Notes under the pieces: model-generated
What the model was told of the DNA's origin: nothing
What the model saw: the letters and a program-made list of their open reading frames with translations, nothing else
The model's database searches: none
Program-made: the position numbers and the translations under genes
NCBI RefSeq assembly: GCF_001183605.1
Contig: NZ_LFXJ01000002.1
Location: 374,501-438,500 of the forward strand
Origin: Lysinibacillus xylanilyticus
Lineage (GTDB): Bacteria; Bacillota; Bacilli; Bacillales_A; Planococcaceae
Reading direction: 5' to 3'
Length of the DNA stretch: 64,000 nt
Shown here: positions 16,809 through 25,111 of the stretch, piece by piece
Position numbering within the stretch: the stretch's first letter is position 1
Layout: every line of letters starts with the position of its first letter

Positions 16809-17888
16809 GTGACGAGGAAAGTTTGGTTTCAAGTAGGAGTAGGGGTTTTGCTTGCTCTACTAATCATTAAATATTTTATAGAGATTCATTGGATTTTTTC
16901 GCCGTTTGTTATTATCTTAAAGGCTATTTTTATACCTTTGTTGCTTGGCGGTGTTTTGTATTATGTTACGGAGCCGATTCAGAGGTTTTTAGAAAAACGT
17001 AATTGGCCGAGATGGGCAAGTATATTAACGATAATCATTGGACTAATAGCGCTAGTTGGTGGCTTTGGTTGGATCGTTGGTAATCCGATTTCAGTACAGG
17101 TAAATAATTTAGTGAAAAATGTACCAATGATTAGTGCTAGCATTCAGGACGCAGCTGATTATGTGTTTAAAAACAAGGATAACTTCCCACCACAGTTGAA
17201 AGACTTTATCGACAATATGGCAGATTCTGCGCAGCATTTTGCCGTTGCAGCAAGTAAGGGGCTAGTTTCGTTTTTACAATCAGTTGTATCAGTTTCTTTA
17301 TTAGCTATTTTAATTCCGTTTTTCTTTATTTTTATGTTGAAGGATCATGAAAAATTTGCGCCGTCAGTTTATAAATATTTCAGTGGTGAACGTCGAGAAT
17401 GGGTGAAAAAGACGTTAAGTGAAATTGACGATGTTTTACGTAGCTATATTCAAGGGCAGCTGCAAATTAGTTTTTTACTAGCACTAATTATGTTTGTCGG
17501 TTATTTAATTATAGGTCTAGACTATTCGTTGCTACTTGTTATATTCGCGTTCTTTATGAATATGATTCCGTTTATTGGACCATGGATCGCCTTTACACCA
17601 GCACTGATTGTGGCTATTGTTCAGGATCCAGTGTTAGTCATCTGGGTGTCTGTTGTTACACTCGTGGCGCAGCAAATTGATAGTAACTTTATAACTCCTA
17701 ATGTAATGGGGAAAACACTCGATATCCATCCGTTAACAGTTATTACAGTTATTTTAGCAGCAGGTAATATTGCAGGCTTCATTGGTATTATCATTGCTGT
17801 ACCATTTTATGCAGTAGTAAAAGTGATCGCATCTAATATTTATGATGAACGTAACGCGATTAAGAAAAAGGCAACGAAGTCGGTATAG
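16809..17888 (+). CDS. AI-2E (PerM/YdbI-like) family permease
   Basis: A protein of 359 residues with two N-terminal membrane segments, a central soluble part and a C-terminal membrane block containing the family motif FMNMIPFIGPWIAFTPALIV (near 240) and LDIHPLTVITVILAAGNIAG near 300. Members are putative transporters; a few export autoinducer-2 or act as Na+/H+ antiporters, so no substrate is assigned. GTG 16809 follows AGGAAGTG. Thirteen bases separate it from the Nudix gene, so they are probably co-transcribed. Confidence 0.9.
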   Translation: MTRKVWFQVGVGVLLALLIIKYFIEIHWIFSPFVIILKAIFIPLLLGGVLYYVTEPIQRFLEKRNWPRWASILTIIIGLIALVGGFGWIVGNPISVQVNNLVKNVPMISASIQDAADYVFKNKDNFPPQLKDFIDNMADSAQHFAVAASKGLVSFLQSVVSVSLLAILIPFFFIFMLKDHEKFAPSVYKYFSGERREWVKKTLSEIDDVLRSYIQGQLQISFLLALIMFVGYLIIGLDYSLLLVIFAFFMNMIPFIGPWIAFTPALIVAIVQDPVLVIWVSVVTLVAQQIDSNFITPNVMGKTLDIHPLTVITVILAAGNIAGFIGIIIAVPFYAVVKVIASNIYDERNAIKKKATKSV

Positions 17889-17900
17889 GAGTCGAAAAAA

Positions 17901-18524
17901 ATGGAACAAGAAATTGTGAAAGTTTTTAATGAACAGCATGAACAGATTGGGACAGCAACTAGAGCAGAGGCACATGAAAAAGGACTGTGGCATGAAACAT
18001 TCCACTGTTGGCTTGTTAATGAGGACTATATCTATTTCCAAATCCGTAGTTCACAAAAAAAGGACTACCCTGGCTTGCTTGATATTACAGCGGCAGGGCA
18101 TCTATTAGCAGTAGAGACAGTAGAATCAGGAACTCGTGAAGTGAAGGAAGAGCTAGGGCTCGATGTCGACGTACACGAAGTTGTTAAAATGGGTATGACA
18201 TCATGTAGTATCGTTTCAGAAAACATGATTGACAATGAATTTTGTCATGTTTATATATATCCGTTCAAACATGATTGGGAATCATTTAAATTGCAGTATG
18301 AGGAAGTGGCAGGGGTCGTTCGAGCAAAACTTGATGAGGCAGAGGCATTCTTTTTAGGAGAAACGGCTACTCTGAATATTGAAGGCTACGAATATTTCCC
18401 TGATGGACAACGAGCGAAAATTGTGCGCCCAGTAGGTGCTGCACAATTCGTCCCTTACCGTGAACTATACGTTGCTCATGTTATTCGATTTGTAAAAGAT
18501 AAAATGTTTAATAAAAGATTATAA
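17901..18524 (+). CDS. Nudix hydrolase (IPP-isomerase-like subgroup)
   Basis: A protein of 207 residues. The Nudix box is seen near residues 65-90 as G-x5-E-x7-REVKEELGL within GHLLAVETVESGTREVKEEL. The N-terminal layout (VKVFNEQHEQIGTATRAEAH, then HETFHCWLV) is that of the YfcD/IDI-like Nudix group, which hydrolyses nucleoside diphosphate-linked substrates. The exact substrate is unknown. It is the second gene of a unit with the AI-2E permease and is followed by a large terminator hairpin. Confidence 0.9.
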   Translation: MEQEIVKVFNEQHEQIGTATRAEAHEKGLWHETFHCWLVNEDYIYFQIRSSQKKDYPGLLDITAAGHLLAVETVESGTREVKEELGLDVDVHEVVKMGMTSCSIVSENMIDNEFCHVYIYPFKHDWESFKLQYEEVAGVVRAKLDEAEAFFLGETATLNIEGYEYFPDGQRAKIVRPVGAAQFVPYRELYVAHVIRFVKDKMFNKRL

Positions 18525-18581
18525 TTTGTGAGGGTTGTCTGAAAAAGCCCTTCATAAGAATTTTAGTATATTGTAAATGGT

Positions 18582-18671
18582 AAAATCCGCTTCTCTTTCT
18601 GTGGACAGGGTATGAGCCGCATCGGTGTGCTCTTGCTTTATCCGCAGGGAGTTTTAAGCGGATTTTTTTAC
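18582..18671 (+). terminator. Large-loop terminator (repeat inserted in hairpin)
   Basis: AAAATCCGCTT (18582-18592) pairs with AAGCGGATTTT (18655-18666) followed by a T-run. The loop of about 60 bases is unusually long and itself has CTGTGGA/TCCGCAG pairing. This looks like a normal terminator with DNA inserted at its tip, though it should still fold. Confidence 0.65.
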
Positions 18672-18726
18672 CTTTATATTAGATAATTATTAGGCTCTGG
18701 CTTTCGTAAATATACTACTATTTTTG

Positions 18727-19225
18727 TCTTATCATCAAAAGTTAGGGTTATTATTTTTTTAGGGTTTGCCATGTGAATAAGTTGATTGGAGTGGAGACTG
18801 GGCGACTCCTTGGGGATCTAGCAATAGAGGAACGAAGGCTAAAACCATCACGTCCTGTGATAACGCCTTCGTGAGCAACATCGTGCTGTTGCTGTCGCTA
18901 CGTTGCACTACGCTTTCGCACAGACAAAAACACTTTGCTGCCGCTACGTTAACACTAAGCTTTCGCGCAAAAAACATCTGTTGGCCCGGGACCCTGCAGC
19001 GAAGCGGATGTTTTCTGTGCGAAAGCGAAGCGACAGCAACAAATCTTTTCTGGATCGAAAGCAAAGCGACAGTTACAAATGTTTTATCGGTGCGAAAGCG
19101 AAGCGCCAGCAACAAATGTTTTCTGTAGCGACAGCAAAGCGACAGCTACAAGTGTTTTATCTGTGCGAAAGCGAAGCGACAGCAACAAAGCGCCCAGTCG
19201 GAACGGAAATCAACTACACGTTATA
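18727..19225 (+). repeat. Full-length MITE-like repeat with internal GCGAAAGCGAAGCG tandem units
   Basis: The core runs from GTTGATTGGAGTGGAGACTG (18781) to the inverted end CCCAGTCGGAACGGAAATCAA (ends near 19214); outer sequences TTATCATCAAAAGTT (left) and CTACACGTTAT (right) are shared with the copy at 33885-34160. Inside are the hairpin ATCACGTCCTGTGAT and five to six units of the 35-bp repeat (19010-19190). No transposase is encoded. Confidence 0.85.
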
Positions 19226-19332
19226 GAAGAGGAGCCTCTATTTTACTTTTAGAACTGCCCAATTTACTTCGATATAACAGAAAAAATAAGTTATACTGTA
19301 AGATAGATTGAATAGAAAAGGAGCATTTTTAT

Positions 19333-19797
19333 ATGCTAACATTTGAACAAAAGCAAGCCATCATCGACTCATTTCCTGAACTTACGAAGAAGGAAATTTC
19401 ATTGAAACGCCTAAATTATCACTTTATGGACAGCCTTTATGAAAAGACCATTGTTGTAGAAAAGCTACACCCAAATGGCAACGGCTTCGTTTTTGTTGGT
19501 GATTTATTGCGCTATGAGGAAGAAGCAAACGATAAAGGCCTAGTAAATATTCGAGACTACGATGAACAACAGCTTCGTGAAATTATTGAAGATGCCATTC
19601 AATATTTATCGGCAGAAGAAGAAGAGCAAGAGCCGATTGAAGAGCTTTGGCAAAATCGTGAAGGTGCTCAATTAAAGTTAGCCTTTGAGCAACGTTCGTG
19701 GAATGTTTATCATGGAGAAAATTTAGAGGAAGCCTTTGGTACACAAGAAGCGGCGAAAGAATATTTACTAGAAGAAGGTTTTCGTAAAAAGAAATAA
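19333..19797 (+). CDS. Conserved hypothetical protein (cytoplasmic, acidic)
   Basis: A protein of 154 residues with no signal peptide or membrane segment, rich in Glu/Gln toward the middle (LSAEEEEQEPIEELWQ). Start ATG 19333 has AAAGGAGC at a good distance. The N-terminal half contains an FVFVGDLLRYEEEAN segment and the C-terminal half WNVYHGENLEEAFGTQEAAK. It looks like a Bacillales-restricted protein, but I do not recognise a family or function. It begins downstream of a repeat and is followed by a small membrane protein gene 19 bases later. Confidence 0.75.
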   Translation: MLTFEQKQAIIDSFPELTKKEISLKRLNYHFMDSLYEKTIVVEKLHPNGNGFVFVGDLLRYEEEANDKGLVNIRDYDEQQLREIIEDAIQYLSAEEEEQEPIEELWQNREGAQLKLAFEQRSWNVYHGENLEEAFGTQEAAKEYLLEEGFRKKK

Positions 19798-19816
19798 GTA
19801 ATTCGGGGGATAACGA

Positions 19817-20008
19817 ATGAATGGGAAAAAAATAGTGGGAGTAGTTATTGTTGCTGTTATAGCTGTTTGTTTATTTTCGGTATTTACAATTACAAAGTTT
19901 TATAAAGACCATGAAGAACAGCCGAATCGTGAAAATCGAGAAATTAATAAGTCAAAGAGCTTGAATTTAATTTTGCCACAGGCTACAATTATCTCGAATT
20001 CAAGATAA
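19817..20008 (+). CDS. Small single-pass membrane protein, hypothetical
   Basis: Sixty-three codons: an N-terminal membrane segment (GVVIVAVIAVCLFSVFTI, about 8-25) followed by a charged tail (YKDHEEQPNRENREINKSKS). A GGGGGAT Shine-Dalgarno lies upstream of ATG 19817. The last codons and the TAA fall inside the promoter and operator of mhqD (19961-20009), so the C-terminus is constrained by regulatory sequence and could be an extension read through by chance. Function unknown. Confidence 0.55.
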   Translation: MNGKKIVGVVIVAVIAVCLFSVFTITKFYKDHEEQPNRENREINKSKSLNLILPQATIISNSR

Positions 20009-20009
20009 T
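19961..20009 (+). promoter_or_regulatory. mhqD promoter with MhqR-type operator
   Basis: TTGAAT (19961-19966), a 17-base spacer and TACAAT (19984-19989) form a sigma-A-like promoter. A palindrome centred on GAATTC covers 19988-20009 with core ATCTCGAATTCAAGAT. This matches the MhqR box known upstream of mhq genes in B. subtilis. Its position over the expected transcription start suits repression relieved by quinones or electrophiles. The same 16-base core occurs inverted upstream of azoR. Confidence 0.82.
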
Positions 20010-20025
20010 CGAGAGGTGACTGTAA

Positions 20026-20637
20026 ATGCAACACGTTTTTCATAAAGGAACAGATGAAACAAAACCAATTTTTTTACTGTTACATGGTACAGGTGGAAAT
20101 GAACAAAGCTTAATTGGCCTTGCAAAGGAAATTGATGAAACAGCAAGTATTTTAAGCGTTCGTGGAAATGTCCTTGAAAATGGTATGCCACGCTTTTTCC
20201 GTCGTTTAGCGGAAGGTGTTTTTGATATAGAGGATTTAATTTTCCGTACGAAGGAATTAAATGACTTTTTATTAGAAGCAGCACAGCAGTATGGATTTGA
20301 CCGTAATCGAGTGGTTGCTATCGGCTACTCTAATGGCGCGAATATTGCTGCTAGCCTATTATTCCATTATAAGGATGCTCTAGCAGGTGCAATACTGCAT
20401 CATCCTATGGTGCCTAGACGTGATATTGAATTGCCTACACTTTCTTTAATCCCTGTCTTTATCGGTGCTGGGACAAATGATCCAATGTGTTCTGCTCAGG
20501 AATCTGAGGATTTAGAGGCGCTTTTAACGTCGGCTGGGGCAGATGTGACAACAGTATGGTTTAATTATGGACATCAACTAACAATGCCTGAGGTAGAAGC
20601 TGCAAAAGAATGGTACGACCGTATTTATTCAAAATAA
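20026..20637 (+). CDS. mhqD: Alpha/beta hydrolase, phospholipase/carboxylesterase family (MhqD-like)
   Basis: A protein of 203 residues. FLLLHGTGGNEQSL near residue 17 forms the oxyanion region, the nucleophile is Ser102 in GYSNGAN, an Asp lies in GAGTNDPM near 150, and the catalytic His is in NYGHQLTMPE near 187. This is the carboxylesterase layout of B. subtilis MhqD (YodD), part of the quinone-stress response together with ring-cleavage dioxygenases and azoreductases. The operator in front supports that identity. SD GAGAGGTG precedes ATG 20026. The natural substrate is unknown. Confidence 0.88.
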   Translation: MQHVFHKGTDETKPIFLLLHGTGGNEQSLIGLAKEIDETASILSVRGNVLENGMPRFFRRLAEGVFDIEDLIFRTKELNDFLLEAAQQYGFDRNRVVAIGYSNGANIAASLLFHYKDALAGAILHHPMVPRRDIELPTLSLIPVFIGAGTNDPMCSAQESEDLEALLTSAGADVTTVWFNYGHQLTMPEVEAAKEWYDRIYSK

Positions 20638-20638
20638 G

Positions 20639-20697
20639 AAAAATCCGCAACCTTTGAGTGAGGGAGAGCTCACGGAAGGTTGCGGATTTTTTTTTAC
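20639..20697. terminator. Bidirectional terminator between mhqD and the MMPL gene
   Basis: AAATCCGCAACCTT pairs with AAGGTTGCGGATTT over a further GTGAG/CTCAC stem, ending in nine Ts. The T-run leads directly into TTACTTCTTTCAG of a dispersed repeat. Confidence 0.9.
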
Positions 20698-20744
20698 TTC
20701 TTTCAGTCGACTTCGGACGCAATTATGCCAAGCCATAATTGATC
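20694..20744 (+). repeat. Minimal composite repeat copy
   Basis: TTACTTCTTTCAG is followed almost at once by the end module CGGACGCAATTATGCCAAGC and CATAATTGAT. It is only about 50 bases long, so all internal modules are missing. It sits between the terminator and the stop codon of the minus-strand MMPL gene. Confidence 0.75.
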
Positions 20745-20745
20745 C

Positions 20746-22860
20746 CTATCTATTTTGTTTCTTCGCGAAGGGTAGCCACCAATTCCAGTCCCCAAATAGC
20801 TTCATAAGACTTGGAACGAGCATTAGACGAATAATAGTTGCATCGATGGCGACCGCAATAGCTATACCGACTCCAATTTGCTTCACAGGCATTACATCTG
20901 TAAAAGCGAATGCCCCTGTAATAACAATCATAATAAGCGCTGCAGACGTAATGATACGACTTGTAGAGGTTAGACCGTCAATCGTTGCACGTGTATTATC
21001 GGCCCCTTTTTGATATTCCTCTTGAATACGTGATATTAAAAAGACTTCATAGTCCATACTTAAGCCGAATACAAGACAAAAAACAATTACCGGGATAATA
21101 AGGACAATCTTACCGGCTTCAATTCCTAAATGTCCATATTGGAAAATATAGACGAGAATACCGAAAGCTGATGAAAGTCCAATGATATTCATAATAATCG
21201 CTTTCAGTGGGATTAAAATAGAGCGGAAAGCGAGCATTAAAATAAAGAACGTTGAGACGATAATAATGGATACAGCCAAGAAAATTTTACTGGAGATTTC
21301 ATCGAAAATTTCTTGGTTGAATTTCGCATGACCTCCAAGAGCAAAATCGACACCTAAATCTTTATCTTTCCATGTTCGAGCGAATTGTTGAGCGGTAGTT
21401 GATGAACCGGCTGCATCCAATGTAATGGGGATAAAGAGTTGCTTATCTTTAGAAAACGTATTTAGTATTGGTTTTAATTGTTCTGCAACTTGTGGAACTT
21501 TCAAAGAAGCTGTTAGTTCCTCAGGTGACTTAATGTTAGCCGTCGTATAAATGGTTGATACATGACTCACTAGAGGATCATCAAGTAATTTTTCTTGAAT
21601 ATTAAAAATAAGCTCTCTTGCCTCACTATCTTCCCAGCCCTCTTTACGTTCTGCTAGCAAATATAAAGTTGAGGTATCACCGAGTCCGAACGTTTCGTCT
21701 AACTGATCATAGGCTGCACGTGCATCATATTTTGTCGGTAATGAATCCACCTGAGGAATTGTAAGTTTAATATCCTTCAATGGAATCATACCAATACCTA
21801 ATAATAATAATGCTGCAATAACGATGGTAACAGGATGTTTCATGACAAAGCCAGCAAAGCTACGCCAACGATTTGCTCCACCAGGCTTTACACGTAATAA
21901 GCGCCATTTATTTAGGTTATCTCCTATTAGCATCATCGTAGCAGGTAGCAAGGTTAAGCCAGAAAGTACTGCAAGGAATACAACAATTGCGCCTCCTAAA
22001 GCGATATTGTGGAAAATTTCGACGTCAATAACAATCATGGCACCTAAGCCGATCATGACACAAACAGCAGAAAAGATGATAGAACGGCCAGCTGTCTGTA
22101 TAGCTGTTTGAATAGCCTGAACAATGGATGTATGGGCACGTTCTTCGCGATATCGATTAATAAACAACAAGGCAAAATCGATGCTTAACGCAAGTCCAAG
22201 CATTGGTACTATATTTAACACAAAAATCGATAAATTGACATTACCGCTAAACAAAGTCAAAATTCCAAACGCAGTTACAACAGTAACAATGCCGATAATG
22301 ATAGGTAAGATTGAGGCTATGACAGTACCGAAAGCAAGTAATAGCACTATAATAGCGATTGGTAAGCCTATTGCTTCCGCTGATGCTAAATCCTTTTGAC
22401 TTGCTGTATTGATGTCTTCAGAAATAACAGGCCCGCCTGTAATGCTCACACCGTCATTCTCTATTAATGAACGGATGTCTTTCACAACATCAGGTAGATG
22501 ATCAACATTATTTTTAATGTGAACCATAGCATAAGCTATACCATTCTTTTGTAAAGAAGCATCATCAAGTGGTGACTGGATTGAGTGAATCTCTTTAATT
22601 TTTTTAAGTTTTTTTAATGTATCTTGAATTTTCTTATCGTCAGCTGGATTGAAGACGACCAAAATTGTATCCGAAGGCAAATCAAATGTTTTTGCAAGCT
22701 CATTTGTTACGTAGGTATGATCTCCTTTAACAAAAAAACCGTCTCCATGAAGCTTACTTGGAAGTTGTATTGCAAACATAGCCAAAGTAATAAAAATTAC
22801 GAACCATAAGGCTACGATAGCTTTAGCGTGGGCTGTTATAAAAGCTGAAAAAGTTTTCAT
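20746..22860 (-). CDS. MMPL/RND family transporter (YdfJ-like)
   Basis: A protein of 704 residues with two tandem halves, each one N-terminal membrane helix, a large extracytoplasmic loop and five further helices. MKTFSAFITAHAKAIVALW opens the first half, MKHPVTIVIAALLLLGIGMI the second. Conserved intramembrane motifs include MLGLALSIDFALLFINRYRE (about 215) and FGLSMDYEVFLISRIQEEY (about 605), which carry the proton-relay Asp residues (SIDFAL, SMDYE). It is a proton-driven exporter of lipids, drugs or hydrophobic compounds; B. subtilis YdfJ is regulated by a two-component system. Substrate unknown. Confidence 0.93.
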   Translation of the reverse strand: MKTFSAFITAHAKAIVALWFVIFITLAMFAIQLPSKLHGDGFFVKGDHTYVTNELAKTFDLPSDTILVVFNPADDKKIQDTLKKLKKIKEIHSIQSPLDDASLQKNGIAYAMVHIKNNVDHLPDVVKDIRSLIENDGVSITGGPVISEDINTASQKDLASAEAIGLPIAIIVLLLAFGTVIASILPIIIGIVTVVTAFGILTLFSGNVNLSIFVLNIVPMLGLALSIDFALLFINRYREERAHTSIVQAIQTAIQTAGRSIIFSAVCVMIGLGAMIVIDVEIFHNIALGGAIVVFLAVLSGLTLLPATMMLIGDNLNKWRLLRVKPGGANRWRSFAGFVMKHPVTIVIAALLLLGIGMIPLKDIKLTIPQVDSLPTKYDARAAYDQLDETFGLGDTSTLYLLAERKEGWEDSEARELIFNIQEKLLDDPLVSHVSTIYTTANIKSPEELTASLKVPQVAEQLKPILNTFSKDKQLFIPITLDAAGSSTTAQQFARTWKDKDLGVDFALGGHAKFNQEIFDEISSKIFLAVSIIIVSTFFILMLAFRSILIPLKAIIMNIIGLSSAFGILVYIFQYGHLGIEAGKIVLIIPVIVFCLVFGLSMDYEVFLISRIQEEYQKGADNTRATIDGLTSTSRIITSAALIMIVITGAFAFTDVMPVKQIGVGIAIAVAIDATIIRLMLVPSLMKLFGDWNWWLPFAKKQNR

Positions 22861-22926
22861 TGTAGATACTGTCCTCCTTTTTAAAATAGTGTAAAGGATG
22901 TGTCACCTTTTGTCGTGTGACAATAT

Positions 22927-22962
22927 AAAGACTCCTGTTCAACAAGGAACAGGAGTCTTAGT
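22927..22962 (-). terminator. Terminator after the pit gene
   Basis: AAGACTCCTGTTC pairs with GAACAGGAGTCTT around a six-base loop. On the minus strand it follows the pit stop codon, with only a short TTTAT tail. Confidence 0.75.
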
Positions 22963-22973
22963 ATGCGATCAAA

Positions 22974-23990
22974 TTAGAAGAATAACGATAAAAATAAGTA
23001 AATAATAGCTGCCATAACTGCAGAAATTGGCATTGTAATAACCCAAGTAGTTACGATTTTACGCGCCATCCCCCAGTTTACACCGCGTACACGTTGTGCA
23101 GAGCCGACACCCATGATAGAGGAAGAAATAACGTGTGTTGTAGATACTGGTAGGTGAATTAATGTAGCACCGAAGATTACTGATGCAGATGCTAAATCTG
23201 CTGCAACTCCGTTTACAGGTCGGATTTTCATAATTTTACCGCCGACTGTTTTTATAATTTTATAGCCGCCGATAGAAGTACCAAGCCCCATTGCAGTTGC
23301 CGCTGCAGCTCGTATCCAGAACGGAATTTCATCTCCTGTATGCAAACCACCAGCGATTAACGCCATCGTCATAATCCCCATTGCCTTTTGAGCATCGTTT
23401 GTACCATGTGTAAAAGATTGAATTGCGGCAGTGAAAATTTGCATCGTACGGAAACCTTTATTCGTACGATATAAGTTTAAGTTTTTAAACCATAATTTAA
23501 ACAGTGTCATCATAATAAAGCCGGCGCAAATCGCAAGAATTGGTGATAGCACTAAGGCCATAATGATTTTAGTAAAACCGCCGTAGTTTAGAACTCCGAA
23601 GCCAGCAGATGCAACTGCTGCACCGGCAATGGACCCAATCAGAGTGTGTGAAGAACTCGATGGAATACCGAAATACCATGTTAGTAAGTTCCAAATAATA
23701 GCGGAGATTAATGCTGCTAAAATAACGATTGATCCGGTCGTGTCCCCTTCAAAGGCATTTAAAGAGAATGGATCTACAATGTCTTTTGTTAAAGCCTTTG
23801 CAACACCGACGAAGGTAATAGCTCCGATAAAGTTCATCGTCGCAGCCAACATGATAGCTACACGAGGCTTCAATGCTCTAGTGGAAACTGAGGTTGCGAT
23901 AGCATTTGCTGTATCATGGAAGCCATTGATAAAGTCAAATGTTAGGGCAAAGATAACGACCAGTACAGTAAGTATAATGATTGTGTTCAT
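22974..23990 (-). CDS. pit: Low-affinity inorganic phosphate transporter (PiT family)
   Basis: A protein of 338 residues with about 10 membrane segments. Both PiT signature repeats are present: TFDFINGFHDTANAIATSVS near residue 18 and TAAIQSFTHGTNDAQKAMGI near 190. It is a proton- or cation-coupled phosphate (or metal-phosphate) importer. It lies 20 bases downstream of the DUF47 gene ykaA in the same direction, the conserved pairing in Bacillales, where the DUF47 partner modulates transport. Confidence 0.95.
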   Translation of the reverse strand: MNTIIILTVLVVIFALTFDFINGFHDTANAIATSVSTRALKPRVAIMLAATMNFIGAITFVGVAKALTKDIVDPFSLNAFEGDTTGSIVILAALISAIIWNLLTWYFGIPSSSSHTLIGSIAGAAVASAGFGVLNYGGFTKIIMALVLSPILAICAGFIMMTLFKLWFKNLNLYRTNKGFRTMQIFTAAIQSFTHGTNDAQKAMGIMTMALIAGGLHTGDEIPFWIRAAAATAMGLGTSIGGYKIIKTVGGKIMKIRPVNGVAADLASASVIFGATLIHLPVSTTHVISSSIMGVGSAQRVRGVNWGMARKIVTTWVITMPISAVMAAIIYLFLSLFF

Positions 23991-24010
23991 TGTAAGTGCC
24001 CATCTCCTAA

Positions 24011-24631
24011 TTACGCGTTACGCATGATAATTGTTTCCATAGTATTTGCAACGTCTTGGCAATAATCAGCGATATCTTCAAGTTGTTCATATATATCTTT
24101 ATATTTAATAATTTGAATTGGATCTTTTTCATTTAAAAACAATTTCTTAATAGACGAACGTTGCACTTCATCACATTCACGCTCGTAGTCTTTAATAAGA
24201 ATTGCGTGTGGGCGCATGCCAATAAGATTCTTTTTCTTTAACTCTTCTGTTGCTTTAACAATTTCATCAGCACTTTTTGAAATATAGCCTAAGAAAATAC
24301 GCATTGACTCGTCAACTTCTGTTAGAGAGAACATTTCAAAATGAGCGATACAATGCTCCGTACCATCTAATACGTCGTCCATACGAATTGCGAATTCTAG
24401 AATGTCTTCGCGTTCGATAGGTGTCATAAATGATTTGTTTAGCATCACGATTAGTTCATGAATGAGCTTATCACCAGCTGTTTCGTAATTTTTCATAGTA
24501 ATGCTAATCTCTTTTAGGTCAGCCACACTGTTAATACGAAAATCATTTGCGTAATGTACGGCCTCTCTCATATTCTCAGCAATTTTATGCAAAGCTATAA
24601 AGAAAGGGTCTTGTTTTTTTGAGTTAAGCAT
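24011..24631 (-). CDS. ykaA: DUF47 (PhoU-like) phosphate transport regulator YkaA
   Basis: A protein of 206 residues, all alpha-helical with a PhoU-like pattern of acidic/His residues. It starts MLNSKKQDPFFIALHKIAEN, with AGGAGG just upstream on the minus strand, so the longer in-frame extension is not used. Helix landmarks are EREDILEFAIRMDDVLDGTE near 75 and YEQLEDIADYCQDVANTMET near 182. It accompanies pit in an operon and is thought to adjust PiT-mediated phosphate uptake. Confidence 0.92.
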   Translation of the reverse strand: MLNSKKQDPFFIALHKIAENMREAVHYANDFRINSVADLKEISITMKNYETAGDKLIHELIVMLNKSFMTPIEREDILEFAIRMDDVLDGTEHCIAHFEMFSLTEVDESMRIFLGYISKSADEIVKATEELKKKNLIGMRPHAILIKDYERECDEVQRSSIKKLFLNEKDPIQIIKYKDIYEQLEDIADYCQDVANTMETIIMRNA

Positions 24632-25111
24632 GTAAATCGAATCCTCCTGGATATAAATAAATTGGCCTCTAAACTTTACTATCATAACAAAATCTTTAAA
24701 TTATCTACATAAAATTCTTCTATTCTACAGAAAACTTTACAATCCTGTAATATACAATTTGTTCACAAAATAATAAAGGTATCTCTGTATTTGTTTTTAC
24801 TAATACAGATAAAGGCCTTGAAGATAGGATTTATAAAGAGATTCCTCTCTGTTTAATACAAAAAGATACTATTTGGACATAAAATAATGATTAAATTTTC
24901 GGATGAATTGTAAAGAGAATGTAAAGTAAATGTTTTGCTAATAGTCTTCCATTTTCTTAAGAATATCTTCATTTTTATCCTTCAACTTTATTAAGAATTA
25001 TTTACTACAATGGAGAAGGAAAGGCTCATAACCTAAAACTTAGGATGACTTTTGTAGGAAATCAACCCTAGTTTTGATGATGAGTCAGAAGAATGTGGAA
25101 GGAGCGTTTAT
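24632..25111 (+). other. Divergent intergenic region (ykaA / ABC exporter)
   Basis: No gene is seen. The region is very AT-rich and must hold the ykaA promoter (leftward) and the ABC-exporter promoter (rightward). Inverted-repeat segments occur near 25025-25050 (CCTAAAACTTAGG, an imperfect palindrome) and CTTAAGAATATCTTC / TTATTAAGAATTATT near 24955-25000, possible operator sites. I assign no regulator. Confidence 0.45.

Noticed and set aside
18759-19226. Three overlapping open frames in the MITE-like element
   Set aside because: The translations are repetitive (for example VRKRSDSNK units) and shift frame between copies, so they are not genes.
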